A stretch of 15,570 nt of DNA from Anaerolineaceae bacterium (GTDB lineage: Bacteria; Chloroflexota; Anaerolineae; Anaerolineales; Villigracilaceae), in NCBI GenBank assembly GCA_009885445.1, contig VFKQ01000373.1, forward strand, positions 1-15,570, read 5' to 3'. The translations under genes were made by a program, and so were the position numbers. This document shows positions 6,241-12,908 of this stretch, piece after piece. The first letter of the stretch is position 1; each line of letters begins with the position of its first letter. The notes beneath the pieces are model-generated. The model was given only the letters and a program-made list of their open reading frames with translations. It was not told the origin of the DNA and did no database searches.

Positions 6241-9200
6241 TTGAGACCCGAAAAACATTCCTGGCTGTATGACCTGCTCTTCGTCGCCGTGCTCCTCGTG
6301 GCGGCGCTTTTACGATTCAGCGGCGTAGACTGGGGCGAAGGCCAGCATCAGCATCCCGACGAATTGTTCATCTCGGGCGTCACTGAAAATTTGCGCGCCC
6401 ACGCTTGCCGCGACGCAAGTGTGCCCGTGGACGCGTGCCCGCGCGAGAATCAGCGCTGGCTGAATCCGCTGGAATATTTCAACACAGCCACGTCCACGCT
6501 CAATCCGGCCAATCGCGGCAGTGGATTTTTCGTCTATGGAAATTTGCCGATCATTCTGGTGCGTGTCAGTTATGAAATGCTCGGAGATAATGCTGGCCCG
6601 CTGAAATATCTGGGCCGTCAGTTTTCGGCCATGTCGGATTTATTTTCGATTGTCATTTTGTACTTGCTCGTCTCGCGCCTTTACGGACGGCGCACGGGCC
6701 TGCTCGCTTCGGCTTTTTCAGCGCTGGCCGTGATGGAGATTCAACAGTCTCACTTCTACACCGTAGACTTGTTCATGCTCCCCTTCATTTTGCTGGCGTT
6801 GTATTTTGCGGTGAAGATTGCGTACGAGGGAAATGGGGAATGGGAAATAGGAAATGCTGAGTCGCGCGAAATTACCAATTACCAATTACCAATTACCAAT
6901 CTCTCTTTGCGCAACCCCCTCATCTTAAACACCATTCTCTTCGGCCTCGCCCTCGGCATGGCGGCGGCTTGCAAGATTAACGCAGTGGTGCTGGCTGTCG
7001 CGCTCCCCGCCGCGCTCGCGATTCGATTCAGTCGCAAGTCTCCAGTCTCCAGTGACCAGTTATCAGTAGCCAGTGATCAGTCTGGCAAAACACTGAACAC
7101 TGAACACTGGAAACTGATCACTGCATCACTGATTGCAGGCGGCCTCGTCACCATCCTCGCCTTCCGCATCTTCCAACCCTACGCCTTCAGCGGACTCGTC
7201 CCCAGCCCTGAATGGCTGAAGAGCATGGGCGAGATTCGCAATCAGGCCACCGGCCTGGCCGACCTGCCCTGGAATTTACAATGGGCGCGACGCACGAACC
7301 TGTATTCGTTCACAAACTTAACTGTGTGGGGCCTCGGTCTGCCGCTCGGGATTCTCGCCTGGGCCGGGTTCCTCTTCATGGGCTGGCGCATCCTCAAGGG
7401 CGAACGTCAACACATTTTGCTGTGGGGCTGGACCGCGCTGTACTTCGGCTGGCAGTCATTGCAATTCAACGCGACGATGCGTTACCAACTTCCGATTTAT
7501 CCGATGCTGGCCATGATGGCGGCGTGGATCATCGTCGAAGGTCTAAAGCGTCGCCCTGCCGAAGGCGTCGAAGGGTCGAAAGTCGAACGACCGACCTTCG
7601 ACCTTCGACCTTTGACCACATTTATCGGCTCCGTCGTCTTAATACTCACCGCCCTGTGGGCCTTCGCCTTCGCGGGAATCTACACCCGCCCCGAAACGCG
7701 CATCGCCGCCTCGCGCTGGATCTACGAAAATATTCCGGGGCCGATCAATTTAAATATTCAAACCACGAACGACGCGAACTATCAACAGCCTCTGCCCTTC
7801 CCCAGTGGAATTTACATTCAGCCCGGCTCGCCATATCAAACCGTCTTCACCGCGCAAACAGGCGGCCTGCTCAAAGAGGTCACGCTCGAGCATGTCACGG
7901 GCATCCCCAGCCAGTCGCCTGCCGGACTGCACATTAGCGTCTGGCAAAACCTGGGTGACACAAATCCGCTGGCCTTCGCAGATACGCTGTCTCAGCCAAA
8001 CACTGGCGGTGACACATCACGCACGATAATCTTCCAACAAACTCCGCTGTTGCTGGCAGACCAACCCTATTACTTAAAAGTTGAGCTAAGCAGCTTGCAG
8101 GGTCTGGTTAATGTCTGCGGCGCGCTAAACATCCTGCTTCAAACCGTGGATAATATCGCCCCCCAAACCGTCGCGGTATCTGCGCCATGCACGATCTCGT
8201 TCAATAATCCATACATGGTAACTTTTATCCCGCAGGTCACCGGCACACTCAGCGGCGTAATGCTCGAGCACGTGACCAACGCAGACTTAAGTACACTGGC
8301 CGAACAGCATGTTCTCAGCGTGATCGTTTCAGCGGGGGGCGGGTCGGGCACCGAGGAAACCGTCAGCGCTTCGGTCACGTCCACCTTTGCGGCATCCACA
8401 GATCCGCGCGGCGACAGCTACACGTTGACTCTCGACCAGCCGCTCTTAATGAAAGCGGGGATTCAATATTCCCTGCGCGTTGAAACCGACTCGGGCCTGC
8501 TGACTCTCAGCGGCGCGGCGGTGACCAACGAAACCGATTACGATTTCACCCTGCCCTTCCGCGTCAACGGCTACGACGCATTCGGCGGACTGTATCGCGG
8601 CGACCTCAACCTGCAAGTGTACTGGGACGACAACGCCGACAAACTCGCGCGCCTGACCAACACGCTCAACCAGACCGATTACATCTTCATCCCCACCAAT
8701 CATCAGTATGCGCAGATCACGCGCATCCCCGAACGCTTCCCGCTGACCACGGTCTATTACCGCGAGTTAATTGGCTGTCCAGCAGGCGAGGATATTATCT
8801 GGTGCTATCGCGTCGCCGAACCAGGGATGTTCACTGGCAGACTCGGTTTCGAGTTGGTCGCAACGTTTGAGTCGTATCCCACGCTCGGGCCGCTGACGAT
8901 TAACGATCAAGCCGCAGAAGAGGCCTTCACTTTTTACGATCATCCCAAAGTGTTGATCTTCAAAAAAACTGCGGGCTATGACGCGGCGAAAGTTGCAAAC
9001 ATTCTGGGCGCAGTAGATTTGACGAAGGTCGTCCATCTTCTGCCCAATCAAGCCGCTGGTTACGAGCCGCCGAAAAAACTTGTCCTCCCGCCAGACAGAC
9101 TCGCCAGCCAGCAAGCCGGCGGAACCTGGTCACAGCTTTTTAATTACGATTGGATTCAAAATAAATATCCCGCGCTGGGCATGCTGTTCTGGTACGCCTT

Positions 9201-11658
9201 CATCTTTTTGCTCGGGCTGGTGACGTATCCGCTCACGCGCCGCGCCCTGCCCGGGCTCAGCGACAAGGGCTACGCACTGTCTCGCACGCTGGGCATGGCC
9301 ATCCTCGCTTATGTGCCGTGGTTGATGGGTTCGCTGGGAATCGCTTATACGCGCGAAAGTATTGCCGCCGTCTTCGGGGGGATTCTGCTCCTCGGACTGT
9401 GGCAGGCCTGGGCGCAGAAAGATGCGCTCGTCGCCGAGTGGAAATCGAATCGGCGCGGATTCTTAATCACCGAGGCTGTCTTCCTCGCGCTGTTCCTGAT
9501 TGATAGCGGCATCCGTTTGGCGAATCCAGATTTGTGGCATCCATACAAGGGCGGCGAGCGGCCCATGGACTTTTCGTATTTCAACGCGGTGTTGAAGAGC
9601 ACGAGTTTCCCGCCGTATGACCCGTGGTTCGCGGGCGGTTACATCAACTATTATTATTACGGCTTCGTGCTGGTCGGCACGCCGGTGAAACTGCTCGGCA
9701 TCGTGCCCTCGATTGCCTACAATTTTATTTTGCCGACTCTGTTTGCATTGGTCGGCGTCAGCGCATATTCCATCGGGTCCAATTTGGTCAAAGGTCAAAA
9801 GTCGAAAGTCGACGAATCGCATCCCGCATCTCCTATCCCACAACCCGCCTCACTGATCAGTGATCACCGATCACTGATCACTGGAATAGCCTCCACCATC
9901 CTCATCCTCCTGCTCGGCAACCTGGGCACAATCCGCACCATCTGGATGGCCTTTCAACGCGTCGGCGCGCCGCAAGGCGTGGTGGGCGCGGCGGGATTTT
10001 TACTGCGCACGAAATGGGCCTTCGACGGATTCGCCAAAACTCTGACTGGCACACCGCTCCCCATTGGCGTGGGCGAGTGGTATTGGAATCCCAGCCGCGT
10101 CATCCCCGCGCCGAATGACGTGGAACCCATCACCGAATTCCCGCTGTTCACATTTTTATACAGCGACATGCACGCGCACATGATCGTCCTAATCCTCGCG
10201 CTCTTCATCATCGCCTGGGGGTTGTCTTACATTCTTGCCTTGCGCACCACTTCATCAACACCATATACTTCCATCAAAGCACTGTTCACTGAACACTGGT
10301 CACTGATCACTCTCCCCATCCTCTTCGGCGCGCTCGTGCTTGGCGCAATCTATCCCACCAACACCTGGGACTCGTTCACCTACATTCCACTCTCCGCCAT
10401 CGCCGTGGGTTACGCATTATTCAACGTGGCACACTTCAAAGAAAACAAATTCGGCATCCCCACTTCCGTTTTGCGTTTTACGTTTTCCCTGCTCGGCGCG
10501 TTCACACTCGTGGCCTTGGCCCGCCTCATGTATCAGCCTTACTTCCACTGGTTCGGCACGGCCTACGGCGACATCGCCGCGTGGACCGGTTCGCACACGC
10601 CGCTCACTTCCTACTTCACACACTGGGGCCTGTTCCTCTTCCTCATCTTCGCCTGGATGATTTGGGAAACCCGCGAGTGGATGGCCGCCACGCCGCTTTC
10701 ACATCTCGGCAAACTCAAGCCGCATCAACTGCTCATCGAAATTGCGCTGGCCGGCTTCGTCGTCGTGCTGCTCTATTTGCTTTATCGCGGCGCGCGCATT
10801 TCGCTGGTCGCACTGCCGCTCGCATTCTGGGCCGCGATTTTAATTCTGCGCCCGCAACAAGACGATGCCAAACGCTGGGTTCTGTTTATGATCGGCACCT
10901 CGCTCGCGCTGACCATCGCCGTCGAACTCATCGTGCTCGTCGGCGACATCGGGCGCATGAATACCGTCTTCAAATTATATTTACAAGGCTGGACGATGCT
11001 CGCCGTCAGCGCCGCCGCCGCCCTCGGCTGGGTGCTACCCTCCGCCGTCTCACGCTGGACCTGGAAGTGGGTCGGCCTCTATCAGGCCGGGTTCACCCTT
11101 TTGGCCGCCGGCGCATTCCTCTTCACCCTCGCCGGAACCAGCGACAAAATGCGCGACCGCATGAATCCCGAAGCGCCGCACACACTAGACTCGATGACCT
11201 TCATGGCCACCACCCAACACTGGGACTCAACCACCATGGACCTCGGCCAGGATTACCGCGCCATCCGCTGGATGCAAGACAACATACAAGGTTCGCCCGT
11301 CATCGTCGAAGGCAACTGCGTCGAATATCGCTGGTGTACGCGCTTCACCGTCTACACCGGCCTGCCCAGTGTGCTCGGCTGGAACTGGCATCAACGTCAG
11401 CAACGCGGATTCGTCGAACCGCTCATCATCGAGAATCGTCTGGCCGAGATTAGCGCCTTCTACACGACGATCAATCCCAACGAGGCGATTGCCTTCCTGA
11501 AAAAGCACAGCGTGCGCTACATCATCGTCGGGCAGATTGAAAATATTTATTACCCAGGCGAAGGCCTGCTCAAATTCGAGTCCCAAGACGGCGGCCCGTG
11601 GACGGAAGTTTATCGAGACGGAGATACGGTGATTTACAAAGTGAACAGTGAACAGTAA
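6241..11658 (+). CDS. GT39-like / beta-domain / DUF2298 (Chlor_Arch_YYY) fusion membrane protein, 1805 aa
   Basis: Residues about 10-480 are a GT-C module: LLRFSGVDWGE, then HPDE with Asp40-Glu41 in the first outer loop, VYGNLPI, RQFSAMSD, and IQQSHFYTVD. Residues 481-960 are extracytoplasmic, starting YTRPETRIAASRW and ending with the module's usual DYIFIP, RIPERFP (828-834) and YDHPKVLIF (899-907). A duplicated beta-rich unit (about 531-655 and 657-775) is inserted here. Residues about 975-1800 are a DUF2298/Chlor_Arch_YYY module: LSDKGYALSRT, YYYYG (1137-1141), DMHAH (1309-1313), NTWD, RMNTVFKLY (from 1572), TGLPSVLGWNW and VRYIIVGQIE. Function of the YYY module is not established; I infer glycan assembly. 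The start is TTG 6241: an in-frame stop lies at 6223 and no ATG occurs until far downstream. No good Shine-Dalgarno site is seen. Five repeat tracts are translated as loops, and the stop codon lies in a heptamer. Confidence 0.87.
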   Translation: MRPEKHSWLYDLLFVAVLLVAALLRFSGVDWGEGQHQHPDELFISGVTENLRAHACRDASVPVDACPRENQRWLNPLEYFNTATSTLNPANRGSGFFVYGNLPIILVRVSYEMLGDNAGPLKYLGRQFSAMSDLFSIVILYLLVSRLYGRRTGLLASAFSALAVMEIQQSHFYTVDLFMLPFILLALYFAVKIAYEGNGEWEIGNAESREITNYQLPITNLSLRNPLILNTILFGLALGMAAACKINAVVLAVALPAALAIRFSRKSPVSSDQLSVASDQSGKTLNTEHWKLITASLIAGGLVTILAFRIFQPYAFSGLVPSPEWLKSMGEIRNQATGLADLPWNLQWARRTNLYSFTNLTVWGLGLPLGILAWAGFLFMGWRILKGERQHILLWGWTALYFGWQSLQFNATMRYQLPIYPMLAMMAAWIIVEGLKRRPAEGVEGSKVERPTFDLRPLTTFIGSVVLILTALWAFAFAGIYTRPETRIAASRWIYENIPGPINLNIQTTNDANYQQPLPFPSGIYIQPGSPYQTVFTAQTGGLLKEVTLEHVTGIPSQSPAGLHISVWQNLGDTNPLAFADTLSQPNTGGDTSRTIIFQQTPLLLADQPYYLKVELSSLQGLVNVCGALNILLQTVDNIAPQTVAVSAPCTISFNNPYMVTFIPQVTGTLSGVMLEHVTNADLSTLAEQHVLSVIVSAGGGSGTEETVSASVTSTFAASTDPRGDSYTLTLDQPLLMKAGIQYSLRVETDSGLLTLSGAAVTNETDYDFTLPFRVNGYDAFGGLYRGDLNLQVYWDDNADKLARLTNTLNQTDYIFIPTNHQYAQITRIPERFPLTTVYYRELIGCPAGEDIIWCYRVAEPGMFTGRLGFELVATFESYPTLGPLTINDQAAEEAFTFYDHPKVLIFKKTAGYDAAKVANILGAVDLTKVVHLLPNQAAGYEPPKKLVLPPDRLASQQAGGTWSQLFNYDWIQNKYPALGMLFWYAFIFLLGLVTYPLTRRALPGLSDKGYALSRTLGMAILAYVPWLMGSLGIAYTRESIAAVFGGILLLGLWQAWAQKDALVAEWKSNRRGFLITEAVFLALFLIDSGIRLANPDLWHPYKGGERPMDFSYFNAVLKSTSFPPYDPWFAGGYINYYYYGFVLVGTPVKLLGIVPSIAYNFILPTLFALVGVSAYSIGSNLVKGQKSKVDESHPASPIPQPASLISDHRSLITGIASTILILLLGNLGTIRTIWMAFQRVGAPQGVVGAAGFLLRTKWAFDGFAKTLTGTPLPIGVGEWYWNPSRVIPAPNDVEPITEFPLFTFLYSDMHAHMIVLILALFIIAWGLSYILALRTTSSTPYTSIKALFTEHWSLITLPILFGALVLGAIYPTNTWDSFTYIPLSAIAVGYALFNVAHFKENKFGIPTSVLRFTFSLLGAFTLVALARLMYQPYFHWFGTAYGDIAAWTGSHTPLTSYFTHWGLFLFLIFAWMIWETREWMAATPLSHLGKLKPHQLLIEIALAGFVVVLLYLLYRGARISLVALPLAFWAAILILRPQQDDAKRWVLFMIGTSLALTIAVELIVLVGDIGRMNTVFKLYLQGWTMLAVSAAAALGWVLPSAVSRWTWKWVGLYQAGFTLLAAGAFLFTLAGTSDKMRDRMNPEAPHTLDSMTFMATTQHWDSTTMDLGQDYRAIRWMQDNIQGSPVIVEGNCVEYRWCTRFTVYTGLPSVLGWNWHQRQQRGFVEPLIIENRLAEISAFYTTINPNEAIAFLKKHSVRYIIVGQIENIYYPGEGLLKFESQDGGPWTEVYRDGDTVIYKVNSEQ
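6829..6900. repeat. Coding heptanucleotide tract (GGAAATG then ATTACCA units)
   Basis: Ten units in one continuous 7-nt register: GGAAATG, GGGAATG, GGAAATA, GGAAATG, CTGAGTC, GCGCGAA, then ATTACCA four times. They are translated in the 1805-aa protein (residues about 197-220) in a cytoplasmic or outer loop, ending ITNYQLPITN. Confidence 0.9.
7037..7131. repeat. Coding heptanucleotide tract (AGTNNNC then AACACTG units)
   Basis: Units AGTCTCC (twice), AGTGACC, AGTTATC, AGTAGCC, AGTGATC, AGTCTGG are followed by AACACTG three times, GAAACTG and ATCACTG. They encode the hydrophilic stretch SPVSSDQLSVASDQ...TLNTEHWKLIT (residues about 266-297) between two membrane segments. The in-frame codon at 7108-7110 is TGG where a further consensus unit would give TGA. 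Confidence 0.9.
7567..7619. repeat. Coding heptanucleotide tract (GTCGAAR / CGACCTT)
   Basis: Units GTCGAAG, GGTCGAA, AGTCGAA, CGACCGA, CCTTCGA (twice) and CCTTTGA are in 7-nt register. The first half is the reverse complement type of the second, so the tract can fold back. It is translated as GVEGSKVERPTFDLRPLTT in the loop before the last helix of the GT module. Confidence 0.85.
9787..9884. repeat. Coding heptanucleotide tract, 13 units of three families
   Basis: GTCAAAG, GTCAAAA, GTCGAAA, GTCGACG, a 3-nt join, then CGCATCC, CGCATCT, CCTATCC, CACAACC, CGCCTCA, CTGATCA, GTGATCA, CCGATCA, CTGATCA. Encodes residues about 1183-1215 of the 1805-aa protein. The in-frame codon 9868-9870 is CGA where the unit consensus would give a TGA stop. 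Confidence 0.9.
10278..10312. repeat. Coding heptanucleotide tract NNCACTG (5 units)
   Basis: AGCACTG, TTCACTG, AACACTG, GTCACTG, ATCACTC in register, translated as ALFTEHWSLIT in a loop of the DUF2298 module. The in-frame codon 10297-10299 is TGG at the potential TGA. Confidence 0.88.
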
Positions 11659-11674
11659 TCAGTGTTCAGTCTCG
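11640..11674. repeat. Heptanucleotide tract AGTNNNC containing a stop codon
   Basis: AGTGAAC, AGTGAAC, AGTAATC, AGTGTTC, AGTCTCG in register. It encodes the last residues (NSEQ) of the 1805-aa protein, and the TAA stop (11656-11658) lies inside AGTAATC. Confidence 0.85.
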
Positions 11675-11747
11675 GTCTCGACCACGGCACTTGCGCTCGT
11701 GGCAAGTGTACGCCGCAAAGAACGCGGCTACTCGACCACCAAGTCTC
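11670..11747. repeat. Left 78-bp inverted repeat of the DUF952-GNAT cassette
   Basis: Reverse-complementary to 12736-12813 at 77 of 78 positions (the only difference is at 11722). Internally it has CACTTGC/GCAAGTG and GCCGC/GCGGC inverted repeats. A 67-bp core, 11674-11740, begins GGTCTCGA and ends CTACTCGACCACC. Confidence 0.93.
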
Positions 11748-11785
11748 CAGTCTCTATTTCTCTCCAACTATCCAACCACCCAACT
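11742..11785. repeat. Heptanucleotide tract in DUF952 leader
   Basis: AGTCTCC, AGTCTCT, ATTTCTC, TCCAACT, ATCCAAC, then a CACCCAAC unit, in approximate 7-nt register directly before the DUF952 start. No Shine-Dalgarno sequence is present. Confidence 0.65.
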
Positions 11786-11793
11786 AAAAAACC

Positions 11794-12135
11794 ATGAAAA
11801 CTATTTTGCACATCACCACCCCGTCCGCATGGCAAACTGCGCAAGAAGCGGGCCAATACACTTTGCCGAGTCTCGCCACTGAGGGATTCATTCACTGCTC
11901 CACTGCTGAGCAAGTCGTGCCCGTGGCCCAGCGATTCTACAAAGGCCAGCGCGGACTCGTCCTGCTGATTCTCGACTCGGACAGAATCCGCCCCGAGGTG
12001 CGCTGGGAGCCGGGCACAGATAAACCCGACGAGTTGTTTCCGCACATTTACGGTGCGCTGAATCTCGACGCTGTGACTCGCGTCGTCGAATTTGAACCTG
12101 ACGCAAACGGGGACTGGACTCTGCCCGCGCTATGA
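11794..12135 (+). CDS. DUF952 family protein
   Basis: A compact 113-aa cytoplasmic protein with the DUF952 signatures: LHITTPSAW near the N-terminus, EGFIHCST (30-37), WEPGTDKPDELFPHIYGALN (about 71-90) and a C-terminal DWTLP. The length is normal for the family, whose biochemical role is not established; a fold related to ADP-ribosyl-handling enzymes has been suggested, but I would not assign activity. The ATG at 11794 gives the expected family N-terminus. Its leader is a heptamer tract with no Shine-Dalgarno site. It overlaps the GNAT gene in an ATGA arrangement, implying translational coupling, and both lie between 78-bp inverted repeats. Confidence 0.88.
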   Translation: MKTILHITTPSAWQTAQEAGQYTLPSLATEGFIHCSTAEQVVPVAQRFYKGQRGLVLLILDSDRIRPEVRWEPGTDKPDELFPHIYGALNLDAVTRVVEFEPDANGDWTLPAL

Positions 12136-12737
12136 CCTCCAAAGTTCACATCCGCCCCGCGCGCCCCGATGACGCGCCACTGGCGGCGGCAATTTTTCGT
12201 CTCTCGCTGGGGCCGCTGTCCGATTATCTTTTTGGTCGTAACGGCGAGCAAACTGAAATCGCGCTGATGCGTTTGTTCTCGCGTGACGCGGGCCGACTCG
12301 GTTTTCGCTCCGCACAGGTCATCGAGAGTCATCGTCCGCTCGGAATGTTGGTCGCCTTCCCCGGCGCGCAATTGGAAGAGTTGAACAAAACAGTGACGCG
12401 TCACTTGTTGCGCGCGCTGGGCATCAACACAATTGGATTTGTGTCGCGCGCCTTGCGCATGCCATCCATTCACGAAGCCGAAGCAGACGAGTTCTTCATC
12501 AGCAACATCGCCGTCCTGCCCGCCGCGCAAAAGCACGGACTGGGCACGCTCCTGCTCAAACATGCCGAGGAGCAAGCCGTGATGCGCGGACTCTCCAAAA
12601 CCGCCCTGCTCGTTTCGCCCTCCAGCGTCCACGCGCTCGAGTTCGCCCAAAAGCGCGGCTACGAAATTGTCGAAACTCATTTACACGATAAGCACGCGGC
12701 AAGTTATCATCGGTTGATGAAAAGACTAGAGACTTGA
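12132..12737 (+). CDS. GNAT family N-acetyltransferase
   Basis: A 201-aa GCN5-related acetyltransferase, transferring an acetyl group from acetyl-CoA to an unknown amine. The N-terminus VHIRPARPDDA is the usual first strand. The acetyl-CoA motif A is FISNIAVLPAAQKHGLGTLLL (122-142) with the Q133-x-x-G136-x-G138 loop, and motif B-like HALEFAQKRGYEIV is at 168-181. The region between, residues 77-118, is longer than in minimal GNATs and resembles single-domain GNATs with an inserted helix pair. The start ATG overlaps the DUF952 stop. The last codons (RLET) and the TGA stop are part of AGACTTG heptamers and the right inverted repeat, so the C-terminus was probably shaped by the repeat. Physiological substrate unknown. 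Confidence 0.9.
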   Translation: MTSKVHIRPARPDDAPLAAAIFRLSLGPLSDYLFGRNGEQTEIALMRLFSRDAGRLGFRSAQVIESHRPLGMLVAFPGAQLEELNKTVTRHLLRALGINTIGFVSRALRMPSIHEAEADEFFISNIAVLPAAQKHGLGTLLLKHAEEQAVMRGLSKTALLVSPSSVHALEFAQKRGYEIVETHLHDKHAASYHRLMKRLET

Positions 12738-12743
12738 GACTTG
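12723..12743. repeat. Heptanucleotide tract AGACTTG (3 units) at the GNAT stop
   Basis: AGACTAG, AGACTTG, AGACTTG in register. They encode the last GNAT residues and supply its TGA stop at 12735-12737. Confidence 0.75.
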
Positions 12744-12813
12744 GTGGTCGAGTAGCCGCGCTCTTTGCGGCGTACACTTGCCACGAGCGCAAGTGCCGTG
12801 GTCGAGACCGAGA
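12736..12813. repeat. Right 78-bp inverted repeat of the DUF952-GNAT cassette
   Basis: Inverted copy of 11670-11747 with a single mismatch. It begins at the second base of the GNAT stop codon. Confidence 0.93.
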
Positions 12814-12829
12814 TTGGCAAGTAGTCTCT

Positions 12830-12864
12830 GGTCTCGATACGGCGAGTACGCCTACTCGACCACC
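12830..12864. repeat. Short GGTCTCGATAC...CTACTCGACCACC element
   Basis: A 35-bp element with the same ends as the 67-bp core of the 78-bp repeats but a different, self-complementary centre (GGCG AGTA CGCC). It lies between the right inverted repeat and the next gene. A 40-bp relative is translated at 14701-14740. Confidence 0.75.
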
Positions 12865-12866
12865 GT

Positions 12867-12908
12867 CAATTACCAATTACCAATTACTGATCACTGAAAA
12901 CTGATGAC
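12867..12908. repeat. Heptanucleotide tract CAATTAC/TGATCAC carrying a start codon
   Basis: CAATTAC three times, then TGATCAC, TGAAAAC, TGATGAC in perfect register. The ATG at 12904 lies in the last unit, so the repeat forms both leader and start of the 873-aa gene. Confidence 0.88.

Larger units (their letters stand above)
11670..12813. mobile_element. Candidate cassette: DUF952 and GNAT genes between 78-bp inverted repeats
   Basis: Two near-identical inverted repeats enclose 988 bp containing exactly two coupled genes, inside a row of large membrane-protein genes. The right repeat overlaps the GNAT stop codon. There is no transposase or recombinase inside and I see no target-site duplication. 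It may therefore be a non-autonomous cassette, or simply two opposed copies of a dispersed repeat. The mobile-element reading is an inference. Confidence 0.45.

Noticed and set aside
6829..7131. Possible CRISPR array
   Set aside because: The repeats are 7-nt units without spacers or 23-40-nt direct repeats, and there are no cas genes.
6829..7131. Frameshift or assembly error as the source of odd low-complexity loops
   Set aside because: The frame stays open and returns to conserved membrane segments after each tract, and the same pattern recurs in several genes.
10581..11453. 290-codon open frame on the plus strand in another phase of the 1805-aa gene
   Set aside because: Arg/His/Ala-rich composition and no recognisable domain; it is a frame shadow of the well-supported membrane protein in GC-rich DNA.
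12048..12680. 210-codon minus-strand frame opposite the GNAT gene
   Set aside because: No domain signature; the GNAT motifs on the plus strand are clear and the antisense frame has no start signals.
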